Below are positions 51,464-60,913 of a stretch of 64,000 nucleotides of DNA, piece by piece. The notes beneath the pieces are model-generated. The model saw nothing but the letters and a program-made list of their open reading frames with translations. It ran no database searches and was not told the DNA's origin. Where the stretch lies: NCBI GenBank assembly GCA_900470285.1, contig UCAG01000004.1:1-64000 (forward strand), given 5' to 3'. Position 1 is the stretch's first letter. Each line of letters begins with the position of its first letter. This stretch comes from Hyphomicrobiales bacterium (GTDB taxonomy: Bacteria; Pseudomonadota; Alphaproteobacteria; Rhizobiales; Rhizobiaceae). Position numbers and translations under genes: made by a program.

Positions 51464-52383
51464 TTCTTTTCCCTCAAAACCCACAGCTGCAACAGTGAGA
51501 CAACCAGCAGAATGGAGAACAGCACGACTGTCTGTGCAGCGGCATAGCCCATGGCATAAGACGAGAAGGCAGTTTGATAGATCATCATCACCAATGGCTT
51601 GGTGGAACCAAGCGGGCCACCCGGATCATAGGTAGTCATATTATAGACCTGATCGAAAATGCGCAGGAAGCCGATGGACGAGAAGACGACCAGAAACACG
51701 GTTGTCGGTTTTAGCAATGGTATGGTGATTTTGCGCAGGATCGCCCAGTCACCCAAGCCGTCAATGCGGGCGGCTTCGTAATAGGTGTTAGGAATAGCAC
51801 GCAGACCAGCCATGAAAATAATGATCTGGAAGCCGAGACCAGCCCAGATGGATGTCGCCATAATAGAATAAAGCGCCTGATCCACTGACCGCAGAAATGT
51901 CTGCTGTGGCAGGCCGAGGCTGCTGAGCATATTATTGATCACGCCGATTGGTGCCGGCTGATAGAACCAGCGCCAGACCCAGCCCATTGCCGCCGCAGTG
52001 GTGAGAAACGGCAGGAAATACAGCCCACGGATCAGCCCGTGCATGAAACGAACACGATCCAGATAATAGGCGATGATAAACGCCAAAAACAGGCTGACGG
52101 GTGTGCCGATAAGCAGGTAAGTGAACGTGTTTTTGAACACTTTCCAGAATTGCGGATCCGCGAACAGCTTTTCATAATTCGCAAGGCCGATAAATTTCGG
52201 CGGTTTCATCAGATCCCAGTTGGTCAGCGATAACCAGAATGCTTCAACGGTAGGATAAAACCGGATGACCGTATAAAACAGGATAGGGATACTCAGAAAG
52301 CTCCATACCCAGATCAGCCGCCTCGTGCGCATAGGCAGGCGGTTCCAGAAAGTATCACCGGAGCGGGCAGCCGTCACAGTCAT
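51460..52383 (-). CDS. Carbohydrate ABC transporter permease (MalF/UgpA type)
   Basis: A 307-residue inner-membrane subunit with six hydrophobic segments and the docking loop YYEAARIDGLGDWAILRKITIPLLKP (about 207-232). It follows the binding-protein gene after a 196-base gap that contains a strong hairpin and overlaps the second permease gene by four bases. Confidence 0.9.
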   Translation of the reverse strand: MTVTAARSGDTFWNRLPMRTRRLIWVWSFLSIPILFYTVIRFYPTVEAFWLSLTNWDLMKPPKFIGLANYEKLFADPQFWKVFKNTFTYLLIGTPVSLFLAFIIAYYLDRVRFMHGLIRGLYFLPFLTTAAAMGWVWRWFYQPAPIGVINNMLSSLGLPQQTFLRSVDQALYSIMATSIWAGLGFQIIIFMAGLRAIPNTYYEAARIDGLGDWAILRKITIPLLKPTTVFLVVFSSIGFLRIFDQVYNMTTYDPGGPLGSTKPLVMMIYQTAFSSYAMGYAAAQTVVLFSILLVVSLLQLWVLREKK

Positions 52384-52537
52384 GGTTCAAAATACCTTAT
52401 GGTACGGGAGCATATCCGACAAAACGGCATTGCAGCCTTGTCCGGAAATATGCCTCAACAAATATCAAAGGCCATAGCCGGTTCCGGCTTTATGCAGTGG
52501 CATCCGCAGTTTCATAGCTTGGCGATGAAACAAAAGC

Positions 52538-52567
52538 TGCCGTGTCGCTCTTAGCGGCGACACGGCA
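52538..52567 (-). terminator. Intercistronic hairpin after the binding-protein gene
   Basis: TGCCGTGTCGC/GCGACACGGCA is an 11-bp perfect stem with an eight-base loop, 13 bases beyond the binding-protein stop and ahead of the permease genes. There is no T-run on the transcribed side. Confidence 0.55.
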
Positions 52568-52579
52568 GATAATCAGATT

Positions 52580-53827
52580 TTACTGAGCGTCGTCGATAAT
52601 GGTCTGCTCAGCCTTGGCAGCTTGTGCAAGGGACTCTTTCACAGGCTGTTTTTCAAGAATGACACGGTTCACCATATCCATTGCTGTCTGGCGCTGGGCA
52701 GCTTCATCCACAAACATAGTGGTGTGAGCATAATCCAGACCTTTCAGGAACGGACCGTAGATCGGGTCTGCCAGATTGGCTTCGGTCTGGGCAACCGCGC
52801 GGCGGGCAGGCAGCTCGCCAACTTCCTTGAGCCAGATTTCCATCGCTTCCGGCGAGGAAATATAGTTCAGGAACTTCTTGGCGGCTTCGAGCTTTTCGCC
52901 CTTGGCGTTAGCGCCGATACCGTTAGCAAAGTAGCTGGCATAGTTGGAACGTACGCCGTCGGCATTGGCCGGCAGTTCGGTTACACCCCATTCAAAATCC
53001 TTAATGGTGCGGAATGCGCCGAGGCGGAATGTGCCGTCCACAGTCATGGCAGCCATGCCTGCGCGGAATGCAGCCTGACCTTCGTCCATGAATTTCGGCT
53101 CGCCGACTTTCTTTTCAGTCTGCAGATCAGTGTAGAATTTCAGCGCTTTTTCACCGGCTTCGGAATCATAGGCGACTTTGCGGTCATTATCAGTGTAAGG
53201 CACGCCGCCATATTGACGGATCAGAACTTCACGCCACCAATGGTGATCCTGACCAGCCATATCCATGGTGATACCGGCAGTGGTCAGATTGCCGTTTGCA
53301 TCGCGTTTTGCGGTTTTTTCCGCAGCGGCAACCAGTTCATCCAGTGTTTTTGGCGGGTTTTTAGGGTCAAGATCGGCTTCTTCAAAGAGCTTCTTATTGT
53401 AGAACAGTGCCAGCGAACGTACCGCAGTCGGCAGACCATAATAGTCTTCGCCGCGCTTCATCGCACTGGTGATCGGGAAGAAATCGCTCTCGATCTTATC
53501 ATGCGGGAATGTATCGGTTGGCAGCGGCTGCAAAATGCCGCCTGCTACGAATTTATCGAGCCAGCCATAGAAAAGCTGCATGACATCAGGGCTGTTGCCA
53601 GCCATTTTGGCTGCAATTACGCGGGTCTGATAATCATCATAAGGGAAGGTGGTGTGCTTGACCTTGATGTCTGGATTAGCTTTTTCGAAATTCTCGATCA
53701 GCTTGTCCATCGCTTTAACGCGCGATTCAAAGACATATTGCCAATATTCAATTTCAACAGCCTGCGCTGCATTGAGCGCCATTGTGCTGAAGCCTGCGAG
53801 CAATCCCGCAAATAATAATTTACGCAT
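52580..53827 (-). CDS. Carbohydrate ABC transporter substrate-binding protein
   Basis: A 415-residue family 1 extracellular binding protein with a signal peptide (MRKLLFAGLLAGFSTMALNAAQA). The mature domain has the family features IEYWQYVFESRVKAMDKLIENFEKANPDIKVK and GMAAMTVDGTFRLG. It starts the minus-strand operon and is divergent from the ROK regulator gene. Ligand is unknown; the lyase and deacetylase nearby suggest an N-acetylated sugar conjugate. Confidence 0.9.
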   Translation of the reverse strand: MRKLLFAGLLAGFSTMALNAAQAVEIEYWQYVFESRVKAMDKLIENFEKANPDIKVKHTTFPYDDYQTRVIAAKMAGNSPDVMQLFYGWLDKFVAGGILQPLPTDTFPHDKIESDFFPITSAMKRGEDYYGLPTAVRSLALFYNKKLFEEADLDPKNPPKTLDELVAAAEKTAKRDANGNLTTAGITMDMAGQDHHWWREVLIRQYGGVPYTDNDRKVAYDSEAGEKALKFYTDLQTEKKVGEPKFMDEGQAAFRAGMAAMTVDGTFRLGAFRTIKDFEWGVTELPANADGVRSNYASYFANGIGANAKGEKLEAAKKFLNYISSPEAMEIWLKEVGELPARRAVAQTEANLADPIYGPFLKGLDYAHTTMFVDEAAQRQTAMDMVNRVILEKQPVKESLAQAAKAEQTIIDDAQ

Positions 53828-54134
53828 GTGAACCTCCCCTTATGACCTCCGGCTGCTGCCGGTATCAGGCAAAAATACAGTTTTATGCATGTTGTTTCCG
53901 AAACGGCAGCCCGTTTTGGGGTGACATGCGTCAGCAATCAGTGTTCGGAAATTGCATCTTCGTCAAAGACCGGTTGGCAGCTTTGCCCCTTCAGATGTGT
54001 TTTCCTCCGCAGAGCTGCCCTCTACGGTCACTATTTTACAGGCTTTTGTCAATAAGATAATTTACTTGAGTTAATCTATTGCGGTTATGAAGGCTCTCGC
54101 TTATCATTTTTTGAGACGGGCAGGACGGAACAGC
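53828..54134. other. Divergent control region between importer and ROK genes
   Basis: About 300 bases without a gene. It holds the promoters for both arms of the locus and the imperfect palindrome at 54061-54074. I see no other repeat. Confidence 0.5.
54061..54074 (+). promoter_or_regulatory. Possible ROK-regulator operator
   Basis: TTTACTTGAGTTAA is a palindrome with one mismatch in the arms, lying in an AT-rich stretch just before the ROK gene. Assignment to the ROK protein rests on position only. Confidence 0.3.
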
Positions 54135-55364
54135 ATGGGCGCACAGCCGGCAGGTACACAATCGGGCACAGAATCAGGCACACAGCTGATTACTTTGGGT
54201 AAAAACCCTGAGCGAATCCGCGATCACAATCGTCGGGTGGTGCTGGATATTGTGCGCCAGCACGGTTCCCTGGGGCGGATGCATATTGCCCGCCTGACCC
54301 ATCTGACGGCTCAGGCGATTGCTAATATTGTCGATGAACTGGTCTGTGAAAATCTGTTGATGGAGACCGGAAGGCTCAAATCCGGACGCGGCCAGCCGCC
54401 CAAACAATTCGCAGTCAATCCTGACGGCGCTGTAACGATGGGTGTTGAAATGGCATCCGATCACATGGTGACGACGGTGCTTGATCTGACAGGGCAACCT
54501 CGTTCCCGCCATATTACACCGGTGCATGATACCAGCCCTGACGCGCTTTCCGGCTTGTTGCGTATACAGGTTGATACTGTGAAAGCGGAGTTTTCCGCAC
54601 CGTTGCTGGGTGTCGGTGTGGTGATGCCGGGGCCGTTCGATATTGAAGGCATGACCTCTGTCGGGCCGACCACTTTGCCGGGCTGGTCAGATGTGGATGC
54701 AGCTGCCATTTTAGGCGAGGCTTGCGGTGAGCCGGTTACCATCGAGAATGACGCGAATGCGGCAGCGGTGGGAGAGCGCCTGTTTGGTGCGGGACATGCC
54801 ATTTCCTCTTTTGCGATGATCTATTTCGGTGCCGGTGTCGGCCTTGGCATGATTCAGGACGGAGTGCCGTTTCGCGGCGCTTTCGGCAATGCCGGTGAAA
54901 TCGGACATATTGTGGTAGCGCCAAAAGGCCGGGCCTGCCCCTGCGGTCAGGCCGGTTGTCTGGAACGCTATGCATCGCTGTATGTCCTGCGGGAAAAACT
55001 GGCTTTGACGGGCGTAACGGAAACAGATTTTGACGATCTGCAGAAATTGCATGACAGCGCTCATCCGGTGCTGATGGAATGGATGGATGAGGCCGCACTC
55101 TATTTGGCACCGATGATTGCCATGATCGAAAATATTCTCGATCCGGAAACGGTAGTATTGGGCGGTATGTTACCCGATACGATTATCGACGGATTGATTG
55201 CACGGATGGGGCAGTTGCCGATTTCCGTTGCGAGCCGTCGTAGCCGTGCTTTACCGCGTGTGCTGCGCGGTCATACCGGACAATTTACGGCGGCTTTGGG
55301 TGCCGCTGCTCTGCCTTTGTTTGAAGCGATGACCCCGAAACTGGATACGCTCGCTGACTTGTAA
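54135..55364 (+). CDS. ROK-family transcriptional regulator
   Basis: A 409-residue NagC/Mlc-type protein with an N-terminal winged helix-turn-helix (GRMHIARLTHLTAQAIANIVDELV) and a C-terminal ROK sugar-kinase-like domain. The zinc-site motif GRACPCGQAGCLERYAS and the ATP-fold ENDANAAAVGE are present. It is divergent from the importer operon and directly upstream of the PIG-L gene. The likely inducer is the imported sugar. The start at 54135 has AGGA nine bases upstream; an ATG at 54087 is also in frame. Confidence 0.88.
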   Translation: MGAQPAGTQSGTESGTQLITLGKNPERIRDHNRRVVLDIVRQHGSLGRMHIARLTHLTAQAIANIVDELVCENLLMETGRLKSGRGQPPKQFAVNPDGAVTMGVEMASDHMVTTVLDLTGQPRSRHITPVHDTSPDALSGLLRIQVDTVKAEFSAPLLGVGVVMPGPFDIEGMTSVGPTTLPGWSDVDAAAILGEACGEPVTIENDANAAAVGERLFGAGHAISSFAMIYFGAGVGLGMIQDGVPFRGAFGNAGEIGHIVVAPKGRACPCGQAGCLERYASLYVLREKLALTGVTETDFDDLQKLHDSAHPVLMEWMDEAALYLAPMIAMIENILDPETVVLGGMLPDTIIDGLIARMGQLPISVASRRSRALPRVLRGHTGQFTAALGAAALPLFEAMTPKLDTLADL

Positions 55365-55388
55365 TTCATTCTTGTGAGGAGGCATCCG

Positions 55389-57800
55389 GTGCTGACTGAC
55401 CGCCAACATATTGAACGACAAAAATCGGCACCGGCACTTGTGCGCCTGCATCATGCATTAAGCCGGTTACGCTCGGTTGTGACAGTCATGAATACCGGCG
55501 CGCATCCCGATGACGAGCAGAGCGGCTTACTGGCTAATTTTCGTTTTGGCGTTGGTATGCGGGTGATTATCGCTTGTTCCACCCGCGGTGAGGGCGGGCA
55601 GAATGCACTGGGACCGGAACGCAGCGGTGCATTGGGACTGATGCGTTCCCGTGAAATGGAAGAAGCCGCGCGGATACTGGATTGCGATATTGCATGGCTT
55701 GGTCACGGGCCGGATGATGCGGTGCATGATTTCGGCTTTTCCAAAGATGGCGACCGGACTTTCGATCGCTGGGGCGAGGAGCGTATTGTCGAGCGCCTTG
55801 TGCGTGCTTATCGCAGTGAGCGGCCGGATATTGTAATTCCGACATTTCTTGATGTGCCGGGGCAGCATGGTCATCACCGTGCGATGACCCGCGCAGCGGA
55901 ACGAGCCATTGCGCTGGCTGCTGACAATCAGGCTTTTCCTGAGCATTTTGCGCAAGGTCTGAAGCCTTGGCAGGTTGCGAAATATTATCTGCCTGCATGG
56001 TCTGGCGGGGGCGATACTTATGATGATGAAGTGCCGCCGCCGGAAGCAACATTGACAGTGCGGGCTGAGGGACGTGAACCGGCAACGGGTGCGGATTATG
56101 ACCACATCGGGGAATGGTCGCGTTATTATCATGCGTCGCAGGGTATGGGACATTGGCCGGAGCAGCCAAAAATACAGTGGCCTTTGCATCTGCTGCTGGC
56201 AGAGAAGACTGGCGCAGAGGCTTCCGTACTGGATAATCTGCCAGCTGATCTGGCAGCCTTGGCGGCTTATGCGAGCATGCCCGAAGCTGTCGCTAAAGCA
56301 TTACAAGATGTGCAAAAAGCGATTGATAGCGCCATTGCCGCGTTCCCTGACCGTGATGCAATCATCGCTTCTCTGGTATCGGCTGCGCACAATATTGATA
56401 CTGTCCGAGCCAATGCACCGGCAGATTTTCTGCTCGCGCATGAGCATCGTCTTTTACGCAAGAAGACCGAGATTGATGCTGCACTGATTGAAGCTGTAGC
56501 GATTTTTGATAGTGCAGAGCTGAACCCGCCGGTGATGTCACCTGCCGGTGAAGCTTTGTTGCAGGTGCGGTTTGGTGCTGGTCATGCGCAATATCAGGCG
56601 CAGGTTGAACCGATTTTGCCGGAGTATTGTGCGGCTTATGTGCATGAGACAACCGCGACCACTCAGTCCTTTGATATAAATGCCGGAGTAGAGACGGCTT
56701 TCAGTCCGCTTTATCGGCCGGTCTGGTCTTCGCTTGGTGGTAATGGCGAATTCTATGTGTGTGTGACGGCACAATTCTCGGACTATCAGGCCAAAGCGAG
56801 TTTCGATCTTGCTGAACAGTTTGCGCTGGTACCTGCCCAGTCTGTGCGGATTGAGCCTGAGGCGGTGATTGTTCCGCTTGATCAGGCTACGCAAATACAA
56901 TGGCCGGTGAATGTAACTGTCAGTGGTGATCCGCAGCCTGTGCGTTTTATCAGCAATGGTGGCTGGACGGTTGTGCAGAATGAAGGGGATGCAACACTTT
57001 GCGCACCGGAAAAACCGAAAGCCGGACTGTTCCGCTTACAAGCACAAATTGCCGGCCGTGATGCGGTGCGGCAGACGCCAGTTTCCTATCCGCATATCGG
57101 GCGGGTGATGTATCGCGAGCCGGAATTATTGAATGTGCTGGCGCTGGATCTGAAACTGCCGCAAGGGGCAAAGATCGGTTATATCGGCGGTGGCGCTGAT
57201 CGTGTTGGTCTGTGGCTGAGCCGTATGGGGCTTGATGTAACGGAACTGGAGCCGAAACATCTGGCCGGTGATCTGCAGCAATTCACGAGTATTGTTGTCG
57301 GTATTTTTGCTTTTGGCCTAAGGAGCGATCTGGCGGAGGCAACAGCACGCTTGCATACCTATGTTGAAAATGGCGGTCATTTGCTGACGCTTTATCATCG
57401 CCCTACCGATGGCTGGAACCCGCAGACAACACCGGTGCGCCCGTTGAAAATCGGTTCACCCTCGCTGCGCTGGCGGGTGACTGATCCCGCAGCAGCTGTC
57501 ACCGTTCTGGCACCGGAGCACAGATTGCTCAACTGGCCGAATTGCATAACAGATGAGGACTGGCGGGGCTGGAACAAAGAACGCGGGCTGTATTTCGCCT
57601 CCCATTGGGATGCGGTCTATCAGCCGCTGCTATCCATGCATGATGCCAATGAGCAGCCGTTGACCGGTGCACTTTTGTCTGCACGGATTGGCAAAGGGCG
57701 GCACACGCACACCAGTCTTGTGTTGCATCACCAGATGGACAGGCTGGTGGCGGGGGCATTCCGTCTGATGGCCAATCTGGTGAGCGGGGAAGCTGAATAG
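55389..57800 (+). CDS. Large PIG-L/LmbE-family deacetylase
   Basis: An 803-residue protein. The N-terminal third is a PIG-L zinc deacetylase domain with the AHPDDE motif (His39, Asp41, Asp42) and a distal HGHH at 160-163, the ligand set used to remove acetyl from N-acetylglucosaminyl compounds in mycothiol and bacillithiol synthesis. The remaining 500 residues include beta-rich and a C-terminal Rossmann or amidotransferase-like part (AKIGYIGGGADRVG, YVENGGHLLTLYHRP). No signal peptide is seen. The start is GTG at 55389 behind GAGGAGG. It is 24 bases after the ROK gene. Confidence 0.85.
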   Translation: MLTDRQHIERQKSAPALVRLHHALSRLRSVVTVMNTGAHPDDEQSGLLANFRFGVGMRVIIACSTRGEGGQNALGPERSGALGLMRSREMEEAARILDCDIAWLGHGPDDAVHDFGFSKDGDRTFDRWGEERIVERLVRAYRSERPDIVIPTFLDVPGQHGHHRAMTRAAERAIALAADNQAFPEHFAQGLKPWQVAKYYLPAWSGGGDTYDDEVPPPEATLTVRAEGREPATGADYDHIGEWSRYYHASQGMGHWPEQPKIQWPLHLLLAEKTGAEASVLDNLPADLAALAAYASMPEAVAKALQDVQKAIDSAIAAFPDRDAIIASLVSAAHNIDTVRANAPADFLLAHEHRLLRKKTEIDAALIEAVAIFDSAELNPPVMSPAGEALLQVRFGAGHAQYQAQVEPILPEYCAAYVHETTATTQSFDINAGVETAFSPLYRPVWSSLGGNGEFYVCVTAQFSDYQAKASFDLAEQFALVPAQSVRIEPEAVIVPLDQATQIQWPVNVTVSGDPQPVRFISNGGWTVVQNEGDATLCAPEKPKAGLFRLQAQIAGRDAVRQTPVSYPHIGRVMYREPELLNVLALDLKLPQGAKIGYIGGGADRVGLWLSRMGLDVTELEPKHLAGDLQQFTSIVVGIFAFGLRSDLAEATARLHTYVENGGHLLTLYHRPTDGWNPQTTPVRPLKIGSPSLRWRVTDPAAAVTVLAPEHRLLNWPNCITDEDWRGWNKERGLYFASHWDAVYQPLLSMHDANEQPLTGALLSARIGKGRHTHTSLVLHHQMDRLVAGAFRLMANLVSGEAE

Positions 57801-57934
57801 AGCATTGGTCTGATATTTAGGACAGTCTAGTGCAATTCCGCTGACTACAATAAAACCATTCCATGATTATGTTTCTGTCATTGAGCTCTGTTGCTGAGAA
57901 TCTCGCAGCAGACAACGAACGGACAGGTGTACTC

Positions 57935-59062
57935 ATGCAATTTGGAATTTTTACCGTCGGTGACGTAACAACTGATCCGACAACCGGCAAAACCCCGAGC
58001 GAACATCAGCGGCTGATGTCGATGATGAAATATGCACTGAAGGCAGAAGAAGTCGGTCTCGACGTTTTCGCTACCGGAGAACATCATAATCCGCCATTTG
58101 TGCCGTCTTCACCGACAACCATGCTGGGCTGGATTGCGGCTAAAACCAGCAAGATTCAGCTGACGACCTCGACCACGCTGATTACCACCAATGATCCGGT
58201 GAAGATTGCCGAGGATTTTTCGATCCTGCAACATCTGGCAGATGGTCGTGTCGATCTGATGATGGGGCGCGGTAATACAGGGCCGGTTTATCCGTGGTTT
58301 GGTAAGGATATCCGCGAGGGTATTCCGCTGGCGATTGAGAATTATCATCTGCTGCGCCGCTTGTGGCGTGAAAAGACCGTGGACTGGCAGGGTCAGTTCC
58401 GCACGCCTCTGCGCGGTTTTACACTGGCACCGGCACCGCTGGATGATACGCCGCCATTTGTCTGGCACGGCTCGATCCGCAGTACGGAAATTGCTGAACA
58501 GGCTGCGTTCTACGGGGATGGTTTCTTTGCAAATCACATCTTCTGGAACAAAGAGCACACGCAGCAGATGATCAATCTGTATCGCTCACGCTTTGAACAT
58601 TATGGTCATGGCAGTGCGGATCAGGCGATTGTCGGTCTTGGCGGGCATATTTTCATGCGCAGGAACAGTCAGGATGCCATTCGTGATTTCCGGCCTTATT
58701 TCAATAATGCGCCGGTTTATGGTCACGGGCCATCCATGGAAGACTTTATGGAAATGACCCCGCTGACTGTCGGTTCGCCGGAGCAGGTGATCGAGAAAAC
58801 ACTGAGCTTTGCTGATTATGCCGGTCATTATCAGCGTCAGTTGTTCCTCGTCGATCATGCAGGTCTGCCGGAAGAGATGGTGCTGGAACAGATTGAGCTG
58901 TTGGGCACGGAAGTGGTGCCGGTGTTGCGCAAAGAGTTTGAAGCGCGCCGCCCGTCCCATATTCCGAGCGATCCGCCAAGCCACGCAAGCCTGCGTGCAC
59001 AGGGGCCGGATGGTAAACACCGTAAGGTGATGCCAGCTGAAACAATAGATCAGCCAGCCTGA
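57935..59062 (+). CDS. Luciferase-like flavin monooxygenase (CE1758-type)
   Basis: A 375-residue TIM-barrel LLM-class oxidoreductase that uses reduced FMN. Characteristic parts are GLDVFATGEHHNPPF, STTLITTNDPVKIAEDFSILQHLADGRVDLMMGRGNTGPVYPWFG. The next gene is an FMN reductase of the family that is normally paired with this monooxygenase type, so they form a two-component system. The start at 57935 (MQFGIFTVGDVTTD) follows AGGTG; upstream codons lack family support. Substrate is unknown. Confidence 0.88.
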   Translation: MQFGIFTVGDVTTDPTTGKTPSEHQRLMSMMKYALKAEEVGLDVFATGEHHNPPFVPSSPTTMLGWIAAKTSKIQLTTSTTLITTNDPVKIAEDFSILQHLADGRVDLMMGRGNTGPVYPWFGKDIREGIPLAIENYHLLRRLWREKTVDWQGQFRTPLRGFTLAPAPLDDTPPFVWHGSIRSTEIAEQAAFYGDGFFANHIFWNKEHTQQMINLYRSRFEHYGHGSADQAIVGLGGHIFMRRNSQDAIRDFRPYFNNAPVYGHGPSMEDFMEMTPLTVGSPEQVIEKTLSFADYAGHYQRQLFLVDHAGLPEEMVLEQIELLGTEVVPVLRKEFEARRPSHIPSDPPSHASLRAQGPDGKHRKVMPAETIDQPA

Positions 59063-59125
59063 GACAGGTTTGATTAAGGGGCAGGGATATCTCTGTTCCT
59101 TCCCTGCCAATGAACGGAGATAATT

Positions 59126-59800
59126 ATGACACGTCGTATTCTTGTTTTGACTGCTGGTCTGTCGCAGCCATCATCAACCCGTATGCTGGCAGATCAGATC
59201 GCACAGGCAACAGCTGCACAAATCGGTGCGCGCGGTGAAGAGGCGCAAATTGAGGTCATCGAGCTGCGCGAGCTGGCTATGGACTTGGCCACCACTATGG
59301 CGACCGGCGGCATTCCGACCCCGCATCTCTCTGAGGTTAAAGAGAAAATCTCTGCGGCTGACGGACTGATTGCGGTCACACCAGTTTTCACCGCCAGCTA
59401 TAGCGGGCTGTTTAAAATGCTGTTCGATGCTCTGGATACTAATGCATTGAACAATATGCCGGTGATTATTGCGGCAACAGCGGGAACAGCCAGACATTCT
59501 CTGGTGCTGGAACATGCCCTGCGGCCGTTGTTCTCTTATCTGCGTGCAACCGTGGTTCCGACCGGCGTTTTCGCTGCGACTGAAGATTTTGGCAGCGGTG
59601 AAGCCGGACATGATCTGTCTTCCCGCGTGCAACGTGCGGCCAGTGAATTTGCAGCGCTGGTGGTGGCTGAGAAAAGCGGTGTCGGTGGTTTTGTTCCGAA
59701 TATCGGCGATCAGCGCAAGCGGGATTCCGGTGTGCAGCTTAGCCAGACGGTTACACCATTTGCGCAATTGCTGAAAGGGCGCACCGGCACAGCCGGTTGA
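59126..59800 (+). CDS. NAD(P)H-dependent FMN reductase (CE1759-type)
   Basis: A 224-residue flavodoxin-fold reductase (LVLTAGLSQPSSTRMLADQI phosphate loop, then TPVFTASYSGLFKMLFDALD). It should reduce FMN for the luciferase-like monooxygenases on both sides. GGAGA precedes the start. It lies 64 bases after the first monooxygenase gene and 76 before the second, all in one direction. Confidence 0.88.
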   Translation: MTRRILVLTAGLSQPSSTRMLADQIAQATAAQIGARGEEAQIEVIELRELAMDLATTMATGGIPTPHLSEVKEKISAADGLIAVTPVFTASYSGLFKMLFDALDTNALNNMPVIIAATAGTARHSLVLEHALRPLFSYLRATVVPTGVFAATEDFGSGEAGHDLSSRVQRAASEFAALVVAEKSGVGGFVPNIGDQRKRDSGVQLSQTVTPFAQLLKGRTGTAG

Positions 59801-59875
59801 TAAACAGACAGCGACACATATTTAGAAAATTCAAAGTGCGGGCATTGAGATGCCGCACTGAAAGGAGCCAGTATT

Positions 59876-60913
59876 ATGGAACTTGGCGTTTATAGTTTCG
59901 GCGACGTACAGAAAAATGCACAGACCGGTGAGCTGGGCTCAACGGCAGATGCAACACGCAACCTGCTGGAAGCCATTCAACTGGCCGATGAAACGGGACT
60001 GGATTATTTCGGTATTGGTGAACACCATACACGGGAAATGCCGGCCTCTGCTGCAACCGTTATTCTCGGTGCCGCGGCAGCCACAACCAAAAACATTAAG
60101 CTGGGCAGTGCGGTAACTGTGCTGAGCACCGATGATCCGGTACGCGTTTATCAGCAATTTGCAACGCTGGATGCGGTATCAAACGGTCGTGCAGAAATCA
60201 CAGCCGGTCGCGGTTCTTCAACAGAATCTTTTCCGCTCTTTGGTCATAGCCTGAATGATTATGACGAGCTTTATGCGGAAAAACTTGATCTGCTGTTGAA
60301 GATCAATGAGAGCGAAAGCGTGACATGGCAGGGCAAATTCCGTCCGGCTTTGAACGAGGCGCTGGTTGTGCCGCGCCCTGAAAGCGGTTCTTTGCCGATC
60401 TGGCTGGCAACCGGCGGTAACCCACATTCATCGGTACGCGCCGGTATTCTCGGACTGCCGGTTTCCTATGCAATTATCGGCGGACAGGCTGCGCGTTTTG
60501 CACCTTTGGCCGAGCTATACCGCCGTGCGGGTGCGCAGGCTGAAATTGCACCGGAACAGCTGAAAATCTCGGTCGCAACACCGGGTTTTGTTGGCGAGAA
60601 TGCCAAACAAGCCAAAGATTTCTTCTGGACGCATTGGCATGCGGTGATGGAGCAGCTGGGCAAAATCCGTGGTTTCGCGCCACCACCACGCTCGCATTAT
60701 GACAGTGAAGCCAGCGGCGGCGGCGCAATTTTTGCCGGTGAGCCGGAGGAAATTGCAGAACGGATTATCACGCTGCAAAAACAGCTTGGTCATATGCGCC
60801 AGTTTTTCCAGATGGATGTGGGGCAGATGCCGCATAAGGATTTTCTGCGTTCGATTGAGTTGCTGGGAACCAAAGTGAAGCCTCTGGTTGATGCGGAGCT
60901 CGGCGTGGATTGA
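59876..60913 (+). CDS. Luciferase-like flavin-dependent oxidoreductase
   Basis: A 345-residue LLM-class protein (MELGVYSFGDV, DYFGIGEHHTREMP, SAVTVLSTDDPVRVYQQFATLDAVSNGRAEITAGRG, then ESFPLFG). It is related to, but distinct from, the monooxygenase at 57935. AAGGAG lies upstream. A shared source of reduced FMN from the neighbouring reductase is likely. Substrate is unknown. Confidence 0.88.
   Translation: MELGVYSFGDVQKNAQTGELGSTADATRNLLEAIQLADETGLDYFGIGEHHTREMPASAATVILGAAAATTKNIKLGSAVTVLSTDDPVRVYQQFATLDAVSNGRAEITAGRGSSTESFPLFGHSLNDYDELYAEKLDLLLKINESESVTWQGKFRPALNEALVVPRPESGSLPIWLATGGNPHSSVRAGILGLPVSYAIIGGQAARFAPLAELYRRAGAQAEIAPEQLKISVATPGFVGENAKQAKDFFWTHWHAVMEQLGKIRGFAPPPRSHYDSEASGGGAIFAGEPEEIAERIITLQKQLGHMRQFFQMDVGQMPHKDFLRSIELLGTKVKPLVDAELGVD

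Noticed and set aside
52622-53815. Plus-strand open frame of 397 codons opposite the sugar-binding protein
   Set aside because: The minus-strand gene has a signal peptide and family features; the antisense product is Cys/Phe-rich without any known pattern.
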